Assembly (NCBI GenBank): GCA_938014855.1
Contig: CALLQM010000015.1
Coordinates: forward strand, 1-19,711
From: an uncultured Clostridia bacterium
GTDB taxonomy: Bacteria; Bacillota; Clostridia; Oscillospirales; Ruminococcaceae
Reading direction: 5' to 3'
DNA length: 19,711 nt
Shown: positions 1 through 6,779 of the stretch, one piece after another
How positions within the stretch are numbered: the first letter of the stretch is position 1
Layout: each line of letters starts with the position of its first letter
Notes under the pieces: generated by a model
What the model saw: only the letters and a program-made list of their open reading frames with translations
The model's database searches: none
What the model was told of the DNA's origin: nothing
Translations under genes and position numbers: made by a program

Positions 1-84
1 TTCGCAAGAATCGCGGCAACGGCGGCAGGCTTGCAAACGGCGGTATACGCAGGGGTTTACATGTGGCTGTCAAAACGATTATAA
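1..84 (+). CDS. C-terminal end of an unidentified, probably membrane protein (partial)
   Basis: Frame 1 is open from the first base of the window to a TAA at 82-84, giving 27 residues that end in MWLSKRL. The stretch is hydrophobic and small-residue rich (IAATAAGLQTAVYAGVYMW) with a short basic end, which fits the last membrane segment of an integral membrane protein. A strong terminator begins 6 bases after the stop, so this is the last gene of its unit and is not co-transcribed with the thyX operon. Too little is visible to name a family. Confidence 0.55.
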   Translation, partial: FARIAATAAGLQTAVYAGVYMWLSKRL

Positions 85-90
85 ATTATG

Positions 91-128
91 AAAGCCCCAC
101 AGCACAATTAAGTGCTGTGGGGCTTTTT
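91..128 (+). terminator. Rho-independent terminator after the partial upstream gene
   Basis: A perfect 15-bp stem (AAAGCCCCACAGCAC at 91-105 with its complement at 112-126) has a 6-base loop and runs into a T-tract (124-128). It closes the unit ending at 84. The A-run on the left arm gives some potential to terminate minus-strand transcription too. Confidence 0.92.
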
Positions 129-267
129 ATATGATGGATAACTGGACAGAGTCGCATTAGACGGGAGGATGCGAATACCCCAAGACATAGGCAAACGATC
201 GCGCGGAATCGCATCATACATCAATATGCGGCTGATTTTTGGGCTTTTAATAAGCCTAAAAAAATGG

Positions 268-273
268 TACAAT
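268..273 (+). promoter_or_regulatory. Possible -10 element of the thyX operon promoter
   Basis: TACAAT at 268-273 lies in an AT-rich stretch about 80 bases before the thyX start. No good -35 hexamer sits at 16-18 bases; TTGGGC at 239-244 is too far away. The interval 129-355 otherwise shows no gene, riboswitch or strong hairpin that I can support. This is a weak call based on one hexamer and its position. Confidence 0.3.
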
Positions 274-355
274 ATTATAACATATAGATAAAATTGAAAT
301 GGCACACCGACATCATGCTTTTTTAGAATGTCGGCATTTATGGAGGATCACAAAC

Positions 356-1135
356 ATGCCAAATGTTACACTGATTACTTATACACCCAACCCGGAAAAA
401 ACGGTTGCGGCGGCGGCGAAGCTATGCTATTCACCATCCTCGATTGATGATTTAATGGATAATCTTACCGAAGAAAAAACGGCAGGATTTGTGCAGATGC
501 TTGCACAAATCGGGCATGAAAGCCCAATTGAACACGCCAGCTTTACGTTTGGAATCGAAGGCGTATCCCGTTCTCTGTTAGCTCAGATCACACGTCACCG
601 TATTGGTTCTTACAGCGTGCAAAGCCAGCGCTACGTGCGTGAAGATCAGTTTTCCTATGTAACACCTCCTGAAATTGCGGAAATCCCGCAGGCTGAGGCG
701 GAGTTTCAAAAGGCGATGCAGGCGGCGCAGGAAAGTTACGATCGAATCGCCGCACTGCTCAAGGAGAAACATACTGCGGAACTGATCGCACAGGGAAAAG
801 ACGAAAAGACTGCCGCCCGCCTTGCTGAAAAAAAGGCGATTGAAGATGCACGCTTTGTGCTTCCCAATGCCTGTGACACCAAGATGGTGGTTACACTGAA
901 TGCTCGCAGTCTGCTTAACTTTTTCCGTCATCGCTGCTGCAATCGCGCCCAATGGGAAATCCGCGATGTAGCCAATCAAATGCTGGCACTCGTAAGCGCG
1001 GTGGCTCCGAATTTGTTTGCAAAAGCCGGACCGCCTTGTGTCTGCGGCGGATGCACCGAAGGAAAAATGTCCTGCGGAAAACCAAAAGAAACGCGGGAAC
1101 GCATTGAGCGCCTAAAACAGGAGGTTGGGAAATGA
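356..1135 (+). CDS. thyX: Flavin-dependent thymidylate synthase ThyX
   Basis: ThyX methylates dUMP to dTMP using FAD, NADPH and 5,10-methylene-THF, releasing THF rather than the DHF made by ThyA. The 259-residue product carries the signature [13 protein letters not shown] at residues 80-92 (RHRxxSxxxxSxR) and the second conserved block [12 protein letters not shown] at 182-193. Its C-terminus holds a cysteine group (C228, C230, C233, C240), seen in many Firmicutes ThyX proteins. I start at 356 because GGAGG at 342-346 is ideally spaced; an upstream in-frame ATG at 299 has no such site and would add 19 atypical residues. Its stop overlaps the thymidylate kinase start (ATGA), indicating translational coupling. 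Confidence 0.97.
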   Translation: MPNVTLITYTPNPEKTVAAAAKLCYSPSSIDDLMDNLTEEKTAGFVQMLAQIGHESPIEHASFTFGIEGVSRSLLAQITRHRIGSYSVQSQRYVREDQFSYVTPPEIAEIPQAEAEFQKAMQAAQESYDRIAALLKEKHTAELIAQGKDEKTAARLAEKKAIEDARFVLPNACDTKMVVTLNARSLLNFFRHRCCNRAQWEIRDVANQMLALVSAVAPNLFAKAGPPCVCGGCTEGKMSCGKPKETRERIERLKQEVGK

Positions 1136-1791
1136 GCGGCAAAGTCATCGTGATTGATGGGCTGGATGGTTCCGGAAAGCAAACGCAGACCACCTTGCTG
1201 CGGCAGCGGCTCGCAAACGAGGGCAAAAACGTACGCGCGATTAGTTTCCCCGATTACAGCCAGCCGTCCTCCGCGCTTGTAAAACAGTATTTAGCGGGGG
1301 ATTTCGGGCAGGCAGATGAAGTATCGGCGTACGCCGCATCCAGCTTTTATGCCGTCGATCGGTATGCCAGCTATCGACAGTTTTGGAAAAATGATTATCT
1401 TTCTGGATATACTATTTTAGCCGACCGTTATACAACGTCCAATCTTGTGCATCAAATGTCCAAGCTTCCGAGGGAGCAATGGGATGATTTTGCAAAGTGG
1501 CTGGATGATTTTGAATATAACAAATTGGGACTGCCGCGTCCCGATCGGGTGATCTATTTGGATATGCACCCGAACGTTTCCAAACAGCTTTTGTCGATGC
1601 GTTATCATGGCGACGAAAGCAAAAAAGATATCCATGAGGCGAACTTTGCTTACATGGAACGCTGCCGTGTTTGCGCCCTTTATGCCGCGGAGCATTTCCA
1701 CTGGCAATTGGTGCATTGCTCGGACGAAAAAGCGGCTTTTTCGATTGAGACAATTGCGGAGCAGGTCTACCGCGCGGCAGCTAAAATTTGA
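1132..1791 (+). CDS. tmk: Thymidylate kinase (dTMP kinase) family
   Basis: This kinase phosphorylates dTMP to dTDP, the step after ThyX, so the 4-base overlap with thyX makes biochemical sense. The 219-residue product has a P-loop GLDGSGKQT at residues 10-18, the DRY motif at 98-100 followed by TTSNLVHQ (the DR(Y/F)xxSxxAYQ dTMP-binding block), and the strand LDMHP at 143-147. The residue after the P-loop lysine is Gln17, where canonical enzymes have Ser/Thr that helps hold Mg2+; a Thr follows at 18. This fits a divergent clostridial branch often labelled thymidylate-kinase-like, so a broader deoxynucleotide kinase role is possible. AGGAGG lies just upstream, inside thyX. Confidence 0.88.
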   Translation: MSGKVIVIDGLDGSGKQTQTTLLRQRLANEGKNVRAISFPDYSQPSSALVKQYLAGDFGQADEVSAYAASSFYAVDRYASYRQFWKNDYLSGYTILADRYTTSNLVHQMSKLPREQWDDFAKWLDDFEYNKLGLPRPDRVIYLDMHPNVSKQLLSMRYHGDESKKDIHEANFAYMERCRVCALYAAEHFHWQLVHCSDEKAAFSIETIAEQVYRAAAKI

Positions 1792-1810
1792 AACTGCGAA
1801 AGGAAATTTT

Positions 1811-2713
1811 ATGCTTGATTTTAGACGTATAGAACTAAGTGACAAAACTTGGGTCGAACCGCTTCTTGCAAAGGGAAATCAGCGGGGGAGCGAATACACC
1901 TTTTCCAATAATTTTATTTATCGTAAAATATACAGCGTAGAAATTGCGCAGATGGATCAATACTATATCGTTTTTGCCGGACGTAATGACGAAAACTATA
2001 CGCCAAGCTACCTGTATCCGTCAGGGAGCGGCGATATCAAACCCGTTATCCAAGCACTGCGGCAGGATGCCAAACGTCGTGGCATTGCGTTCCGTATGCA
2101 TGGGATTACTAATGAGAATCAGGCGCTGATCGAAACGTTATTTCCGGATGAATTTGATTTTACGCCAACGCGTGACAGCTTTGATTATATCTATAAAAGC
2201 GAGTCTTTGATTACACTTTCGGGTAAAAAACTGCACTCCAAACGCAACTTTATCAACCGCTTTAAGACAGTTAATGAGGGCAATTGGAGCTATGAAGCGA
2301 TCACACCGGAAAACTTGGACGAATGCTGGAAAATGAATGTCTTGTGGTGTGAAAAATATGGCTGTGGAGAAGACCCCGAACTCATGGAGGAAGCATGCGC
2401 GGTGCGCAACTGCTTTAATAATTTCCAAGCGCTCGGGCTTTTAGGTGGGCTGCTGCGCTTAGACGGAAAGATTGTTGCGTTTACAATGGGTCGTCCGCTA
2501 AATTCAGATACGTTTATTGTGCATATCGAAAAGGCATTTTCCGATGTCCCAGGCGCATATCCAATGATTAATCAACAGTTTGTGACGCATAACTGTGCGG
2601 ATTTTGAATATGTTAACCGTGAGGATGACGTTGGAGACGAGGGATTGCGCAAAGCAAAACTCTCCTATAAGCCTGCCATTCTTTTAGAAAAATTTGCTCT
2701 TACCGAAAAATAA
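1811..2713 (+). CDS. DUF2156 (phosphatidylglycerol lysyltransferase C-terminal-like) protein
   Basis: The 300-residue soluble protein matches the DUF2156 pattern. Near the N-terminus it has GSEYTFSNNFIYR (residues 27-39), and near the C-terminus it has NREDDVGDEGLRKAKLSYKP, the most conserved family block. DUF2156 has a tandem GNAT-like fold, the same fold as the aminoacyl-transfer domain of MprF, but stand-alone copies such as this lack the flippase membrane part. The substrate is unknown. The start at 1811 follows AAAGGAAA with good spacing, 19 bases after the kinase stop. A longer in-frame reading from 1607 lies inside the kinase gene and is rejected. The next gene is also a GNAT. Confidence 0.88.
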   Translation: MLDFRRIELSDKTWVEPLLAKGNQRGSEYTFSNNFIYRKIYSVEIAQMDQYYIVFAGRNDENYTPSYLYPSGSGDIKPVIQALRQDAKRRGIAFRMHGITNENQALIETLFPDEFDFTPTRDSFDYIYKSESLITLSGKKLHSKRNFINRFKTVNEGNWSYEAITPENLDECWKMNVLWCEKYGCGEDPELMEEACAVRNCFNNFQALGLLGGLLRLDGKIVAFTMGRPLNSDTFIVHIEKAFSDVPGAYPMINQQFVTHNCADFEYVNREDDVGDEGLRKAKLSYKPAILLEKFALTEK

Positions 2714-2745
2714 AGGATACAATTGCATTTAGGGGAGGCTCTGGC

Positions 2746-3624
2746 GTGATACAGTTTGCAGAAGAGTCCATGCGAAATGAACTAAAAAATCTTTGGAAAG
2801 AATGTTTTGGAGACAGCAACCAGTATATTGAACTGTACTTTTCCGGATATGATATTACCCGCCACATGCTGGTGTTTATCGATGGAGAACATCCGATATC
2901 CATGCTGTCCCTTTTGCCAATGACGGTTGTGACACAGGCGGGGATTATGCCTGCTCGCTATATTTATGCAGTAGCAACCAAAGAAAGCTATCGAGGACGC
3001 GGAATCAGCACAAAAATGCTGGAATATGCACATAAATATTTAGCAGAACAAGGCGTCAAGCTTTCGGTATTGGTTCCCGCAACTACACCTCTTTATAATT
3101 TTTACAGTAAACGTGGATTTACAGCCGAATTTTATTCCGGTCAGGCGCTTGTTGAACGCAGCCAAATCCAAAAATTTGATGGTAGTTTTGTTATTACAGA
3201 TACAACCGTAAAAGAATTTATGCAGATTCGGGAACGTGCCTTTGCGGGACGAACCATGTTTGTCCGTTGGGACGGGGATGCATTGGATTACCGCATGGCA
3301 GAGACTACGTTTAACGGCGGAGAGACACTCACCATCGCCATAGGAGATCATGCGCATGCGGTAGCAGTCTGCTACAACCATGGCGGGTCTGTGCTGATAA
3401 AAGAATTGGCGCTGGATGGGATGACGGTCGAAACTGCTTTAGCCGTGTTACAGCAAAAATATGATGCCGACGAATACCATTTGCGCCTGCCGATGGATAT
3501 GCAGTCACCGTATCCGTTGAAAAAGGTTGCATCGGGGGCCGCCTGTTGGTATGATAAGCAGGCAAAAGAGCGTGCTTATCAGGCAGGAGGCTCGGCGCCG
3601 TATATTAGTTTGGTATTGGACTAA
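2746..3624 (+). CDS. GNAT family N-acetyltransferase, Eis-like
   Basis: Predicted acetyl-CoA-dependent acyltransferase of 292 residues. The N-terminal GNAT domain contains the acetyl-CoA pyrophosphate-binding motif YRGRGIS at residues 82-88, then YNFYSKRGF at 117-125, the usual end of the fold. The second half (about 150-292) is a further mixed domain, the layout of the Eis family (two GNAT-like regions), although it is shorter than the roughly 400-residue Eis proteins. The start is GTG at 2746, chosen because AGGGGAGG at 2731-2738 is the only strong ribosome binding site. The substrate cannot be told from sequence. It lies 32 bases after the DUF2156 gene and 26 before the DJ-1 gene, in the same operon. 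Confidence 0.85.
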   Translation: MIQFAEESMRNELKNLWKECFGDSNQYIELYFSGYDITRHMLVFIDGEHPISMLSLLPMTVVTQAGIMPARYIYAVATKESYRGRGISTKMLEYAHKYLAEQGVKLSVLVPATTPLYNFYSKRGFTAEFYSGQALVERSQIQKFDGSFVITDTTVKEFMQIRERAFAGRTMFVRWDGDALDYRMAETTFNGGETLTIAIGDHAHAVAVCYNHGGSVLIKELALDGMTVETALAVLQQKYDADEYHLRLPMDMQSPYPLKKVASGAACWYDKQAKERAYQAGGSAPYISLVLD

Positions 3625-3650
3625 ACACAGCATGAAAGGGGCACATAACC

Positions 3651-4193
3651 ATGATTTATGTATTTTTTGGACAAGGCTTTGAGGAGATAGAAGCGCTTAC
3701 ATCGGTCGATTTGCTGCGTCGTGCGGAATTAGACGTTCAAACAGTGGGAATCGGCCAGCGTGAAATTACCAGTGCCCATGGCGTCACCGTGCGCTGCGAT
3801 ATTAGTGACGATGAGATTTCACCGGAGGGACTGGAAATGGTTGTCCTGCCCGGCGGGATGCCCGGCACATTGGCATTAGAACAGTCGGAAGCAGTACAGA
3901 CAGCAATTGAGTATTGTGTGGAAAATAATAAATGGATCGGCGCTATCTGTGCGGCACCGACCATTTTAGGACACAAAGGCCTTTTGCAAGACAAAAATGT
4001 AACCTGTTTCCCAGGCTTTGAAGAACAGCTCATTGGTGCTAAAATTTCAAATGAGCCGCTTTGTATGGATGGGAACATTATTACAGCGAAAGGACCTGGA
4101 ATGTCGATTGAATTTGCATTGAAGCTGGTCGAGGTATTGACCGATTCACGGCATGCAAAGGTTTTAAAAGGTTCCCTTCAATGCAGAGCGTAG
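3651..4193 (+). CDS. DJ-1/PfpI family protein (YajL/ThiJ-like)
   Basis: The 180-residue product has the DJ-1 layout: GFEEIEA near the N-terminus (acidic residues 11/12 that tune the nucleophile), VVLPGGMPG at 64-72, and the nucleophile elbow AICAAP with Cys100. Relatives include chaperone/deglycase-like proteins of disputed activity (YajL, DJ-1) and PfpI peptidases; the spacing looks closest to YajL/DJ-1. Homologues are reported to act on glyoxal or methylglyoxal damage, and a methylglyoxal synthase lies at the end of this window, but no functional tie is shown. GAAAGGGG precedes the ATG. The 3' end overlaps the cyclo-ligase gene by 13 bases, so the two are very likely co-translated. Confidence 0.92.
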   Translation: MIYVFFGQGFEEIEALTSVDLLRRAELDVQTVGIGQREITSAHGVTVRCDISDDEISPEGLEMVVLPGGMPGTLALEQSEAVQTAIEYCVENNKWIGAICAAPTILGHKGLLQDKNVTCFPGFEEQLIGAKISNEPLCMDGNIITAKGPGMSIEFALKLVEVLTDSRHAKVLKGSLQCRA

Positions 4194-4783
4194 ATATCCG
4201 GCCGCTGAAACAGCGTATGCGCAGCGAAATCAAGGAGTGGCGGCGAAGCATGAGTCCGGAACAAAAAGCGGCATATGACGCTAAAATTTTGGATCGAATT
4301 TTGGCTCTGCGCGAATTTCAAGCCTGCAAAACGGTTCTGACTTATGTTTCTCTGCCAATTGAGGTGGACACCAAGGATTTGATAGCTCAGTCTTGGGCAA
4401 TGGGAAAACGTGTTGTGGTTCCGCGCTGTGTGGAAAACAGCCGAAAGATGCAGTTCTATTACATCGATTCCTTTGACCAGCTAAAACCTCAGTCTTTTGG
4501 TGTCCTTGAGCCAATTCCGGAACAGTGTGAGCTTTTTGAGGATGACCGGGAAAGTATTTGCATTGTGCCGGCGTTAGCTTATGATAAAAGAGGATTTCGG
4601 CTGGGCTATGGCGCTGGATATTATGACCGCTTCTTGTCGCATTACCATGGAGCAAAAATCGGGATTGTATATACAAAAAACTTAAAAAAACGGTTATACA
4701 GCGGGCGTTATGATGTCCCCGTAGATTTAATCGTAACAGAAAAACGGCTATGGATTCCATTAGCTGATTCAAAAAAACGATAA
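4181..4783 (+). CDS. 5-formyltetrahydrofolate cyclo-ligase (MTHFS)
   Basis: Converts 5-formyl-THF plus ATP to 5,10-methenyl-THF, returning the storage or inhibitory folate to the one-carbon pool that supplies ThyX upstream. The 200-residue product shows the basic N-terminal ATP-binding region (LKQRMRSEIKEWR), FGVLEP at 106-111, VPALAYDKRG at 129-138 and the diagnostic RLGYGAGYYDRFL at 140-152. Length matches the family (about 180-200). The ATG at 4181 overlaps the DJ-1 gene by 13 bases; AAAAGG at 4166-4171 lies inside that gene. It is the last gene of the six-gene unit. The Bacillus homologue is called yqgN and the E. coli one ygfA. Confidence 0.96.
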   Translation: MQSVDIRPLKQRMRSEIKEWRRSMSPEQKAAYDAKILDRILALREFQACKTVLTYVSLPIEVDTKDLIAQSWAMGKRVVVPRCVENSRKMQFYYIDSFDQLKPQSFGVLEPIPEQCELFEDDRESICIVPALAYDKRGFRLGYGAGYYDRFLSHYHGAKIGIVYTKNLKKRLYSGRYDVPVDLIVTEKRLWIPLADSKKR

Positions 4784-4792
4784 AAACAGATT

Positions 4793-4822
4793 GGCGGCCT
4801 GAGAGTTTTTCTCAGAGCCGCC
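4793..4822. terminator. Hairpin between convergent genes, weak terminator
   Basis: GGCGGC-CTGAG pairs with CTCAG-(A)-GCCGCC, an 11-bp stem with one bulged A and a 7-base loop. No T-run follows on the + strand. On the minus strand a run of five T comes about 5 bases after the stem, so it suits the end of the Cys-rich minus gene (stop at 4853) better than the end of the cyclo-ligase gene. It may serve both. Confidence 0.6.
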
Positions 4823-4852
4823 ATCTCTAATTGCGTATGAGTAGGGAGGAAA

Positions 4853-5062
4853 TCAGCAACATCTGTTACCGCAGCCGTAGCCACATCCACTGTTACCAGA
4901 ACCACCGCAGAAGCAAAATAGGATCAAAATGAGGATTAAGATCCAACACCATTGGTTTCCCCAACCAAAACCGCCGTTTCCATTTCCGCAGCCACAGTTG
5001 TTGTCGCAGCAATTGTCGCAGCAATTGTCGCAGCAATTGTCACAGCAATTATTCGAATACAT
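4853..5062 (-). CDS. Small cysteine-rich repeat protein (DNCC repeats)
   Basis: A 69-residue protein with 17 cysteines, rich in Gly and Asn. It begins MYSNN, then CCDN repeats (residues 6-20), a Gly/Asn/Trp-rich linker, a hydrophobic block WILILILILFCFC (40-52) that could span or insert in a membrane, and a tail GCGYGCGNRCC. Similar small Clostridia proteins carry the label 'chorion class high-cysteine' by composition only; function is unknown. That it is real is supported by GAGGTG 8 bases before the ATG (CACCTC at 5071-5076 on +) and by the promoter-like sequence upstream. No structural or enzymatic motif is seen. A cross-linked surface or spore-coat role is inference. Confidence 0.78.
   Translation of the reverse strand: MYSNNCCDNCCDNCCDNCCDNNCGCGNGNGGFGWGNQWCWILILILILFCFCGGSGNSGCGYGCGNRCC
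5001..5048. repeat. Tandem 12-bp repeat, four units, coding for DNCC
   Basis: TTGTCGCAGCAA occurs three times exactly (5001-5012, 5013-5024, 5025-5036) and a fourth time with one change (TTGTCACAGCAA, 5037-5048). Read on the minus strand it gives the repeated Asp-Asn-Cys-Cys block of the Cys-rich protein. The unit is a multiple of three, so copy-number change by slippage would keep the reading frame. Confidence 0.95.
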
Positions 5063-5093
5063 GTATTTAACACCTCGATTTATGAATTTATAC

Positions 5094-5121
5094 TATACTA
5101 TGTTAAAAAAATAAATTGGGT
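5094..5121 (-). promoter_or_regulatory. Candidate sigma-K-type promoter for the Cys-rich gene
   Basis: Reading the minus strand, AC (5121-5120) is followed after 17 bases by CATAGTATA (5102-5094). This fits the Bacillus sigma-K pattern AC-N16/17-CATAnnnTA. The predicted start, about 7 bases on (near 5087), leaves room for GAGGTG at 5076-5071 and the ATG at 5062. The pattern is short and the region is AT-rich, so a chance match is possible. Confidence 0.45.
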
Positions 5122-5183
5122 TACTGATCATAAAAATGCTAATTTCCATAAAAAAGAATTTACAATAAATTCGCCGCAACTAT

Positions 5184-5212
5184 TTGATTATTTTGACAAA
5201 TTGAGGTATTAT
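5184..5212 (+). promoter_or_regulatory. Promoter of the mltG-U32-yebC unit
   Basis: TTGATT (5184-5189) and TATTAT (5207-5212) are separated by 17 bases, about 92 bases before the mltG start. A better -35 hexamer, TTGACA at 5193-5198, has no good -10 at standard spacing (TATATT lies 20 bases away), so either or both could be used. It diverges from the Cys-rich gene promoter; the interval 5063-5304 holds no other gene. Confidence 0.55.
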
Positions 5213-5304
5213 ATATTGTATATTGGCTTTTACTGTGCATACCAAAATGAGTGTCTAAAATGGGCGGCAAAGATTGCTGCTGCACAGGAGGACAAGGAGG
5301 ACAC

Positions 5305-6756
5305 ATGAGTAAGAACGATGAGTTTGAAGGTCTGATTAAAAGTTTCAAGTTGGACGATAGAAATCCACGGCAAACCACAGCACCGCAGAGGCGGCGCCGT
5401 GCGTATGATTATGAAGCGGAAAATCAGCGGGAGCCTGTTGGTGCAGCGGCCTCAGTACAGCCGCCGGCTGGCACTGCAAAAGAACCTCATTCGTCTAGGC
5501 CTCGATCCTTTCAGGTAAATATAGAAGACAGCAAGTTTTATGAACCTTCTGTACCTGTTCCCCCAAATCAAAAACCTCCTTCCGGAGGTGGCCGAGGCGG
5601 CGATAATGGGGGTCGAAATAATGACGATGAGGACGATGACGGACGTGATTCCGGCGGATTCAGCCGTTGGATGAAAGCACTAACTGCACTTGCTATTGTG
5701 CTTGGTGTATCTGTATTTCTTGCGATTTTTGCGCTCGCCAGTGCGCAGGATCTATTTGGTCTCAACAAAAAAGATATGGAAATTGAGTTTACATTGCCTC
5801 CGGATCAGTCGATGACTCAGATTGCCTCTTTGCTTAAAGAAAAAGGAATTATCGATCAGCCGCTGACGTTTCAAATTTATGCCGGACTAAAGAATAATTC
5901 GGACGACTTTTTGCCGGGCGATTATGCGCTCAATTCAAATATGAGCTATGATCAGATCATGGTTAAGTTCCGCACGCCAAACGGCGGGAAAAAGGAAGAA
6001 ATTTCGCTGATGTTCCCTGAAGGCATAACCCTCAAGGAAATTGCAGAAAAACTTCAGGAAAATAATGTCTGCAAAGCAGAGGAACTTTACGAGTATTTGG
6101 AAAAAGGAGAGTTCCCTTGGGAATATGAAGCGCTTGCGAATGTACCGGATAGAGATAACCGTTTCCGCCGTTTCGAGGGCTATTTGTTCCCGGATACGTA
6201 TATTTTCTATAAGGGAATGAGTCCGGAAGCAGTTTCGCGGAAATTCTTTTCCAACTTTAATAATAAAATTGCCGGAGAACTTTCAGAAGAAATTGAAAAA
6301 TCCGGAATGACAATTGACGAAGTGATCACGTTGGCTTCACTGATTCAGAGAGAAGCGGCAAACGTTAGCGATATGAAAATGGTGTCTTCGGTTTTCCATA
6401 ACCGCATTAATAATCCACAGGTGAATCTGCCAAGATTGGAATCCGACCCCTCCATTCATTATGTCGAAGATGATATCAAGCCGTTTATGGCAATGGCGAA
6501 TCAGTCCATGTATGATGATTACAACACGTATAAATGCAATGGACTGCCGGTTGGTCCGATTTGTAATCCTGGAATGGACGCGATTCTTGCAGCGCTTCAA
6601 CCGGAAAATTCCGATTACTTCTATTTCCTTTCGGACAAGGAAGGAAAATTCTACTTCGCAAAAACGAGAGAAGAACACGATATCAATATCCAAAAGGCTG
6701 GTATCGGTGCGCATGGAACAGGAATCAATGATACAGAGTCCGATTCTGCCGCATAA
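5305..6756 (+). CDS. mltG: Endolytic murein transglycosylase MltG (YceG-like)
   Basis: MltG cuts nascent glycan strands at the outer face of the membrane and so sets peptidoglycan chain length. The 483-residue product has a long hydrophilic cytoplasmic N-terminus (1-122, with a Gly/Asp/Asn-rich stretch at about 92-118), one membrane segment (about 124-147), a LysM-like region, and the catalytic domain with the presumed catalytic Glu350 in SLIQREAANV and the motif LESDPSIHY (379-387). The ATG at 5305 follows AAGGAGG (5294-5300, spacer 4) and AGGAGG (5286-5291). A GTG at 5251 would add 18 Cys/Gly-rich residues that are merely the ribosome binding site translated. The U32 gene lies 23 bases downstream, as in the Bacillus yrr locus. 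Confidence 0.95.
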   Translation: MSKNDEFEGLIKSFKLDDRNPRQTTAPQRRRRAYDYEAENQREPVGAAASVQPPAGTAKEPHSSRPRSFQVNIEDSKFYEPSVPVPPNQKPPSGGGRGGDNGGRNNDDEDDDGRDSGGFSRWMKALTALAIVLGVSVFLAIFALASAQDLFGLNKKDMEIEFTLPPDQSMTQIASLLKEKGIIDQPLTFQIYAGLKNNSDDFLPGDYALNSNMSYDQIMVKFRTPNGGKKEEISLMFPEGITLKEIAEKLQENNVCKAEELYEYLEKGEFPWEYEALANVPDRDNRFRRFEGYLFPDTYIFYKGMSPEAVSRKFFSNFNNKIAGELSEEIEKSGMTIDEVITLASLIQREAANVSDMKMVSSVFHNRINNPQVNLPRLESDPSIHYVEDDIKPFMAMANQSMYDDYNTYKCNGLPVGPICNPGMDAILAALQPENSDYFYFLSDKEGKFYFAKTREEHDINIQKAGIGAHGTGINDTESDSAA

Positions 6757-6779
6757 CCCGTTTTAAAGGAGAAATTTAT

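Noticed and set aside
241..265. GGGCTT-TTAAT-AAGCCT hairpin upstream of thyX as a terminator or riboswitch part
   Set aside because: The short stem is followed by A rather than T on the + strand, and no aptamer-like conserved core is visible.
108..305. 65-residue minus-strand ORF before thyX
   Set aside because: No ribosome binding site, no recognisable motif, and it runs into the upstream terminator; it looks like a chance open frame in AT-rich DNA.
5001..5048. CRISPR-like or iteron repeat
   Set aside because: Units are 12 bp, head to tail with no spacers, and encode an in-frame peptide repeat.
5251..5304. GTG-started Cys/Gly-rich N-terminal extension of MltG
   Set aside because: No ribosome binding site precedes 5251, and the extra residues are a translation of the two GGAGG sites that serve the ATG at 5305.
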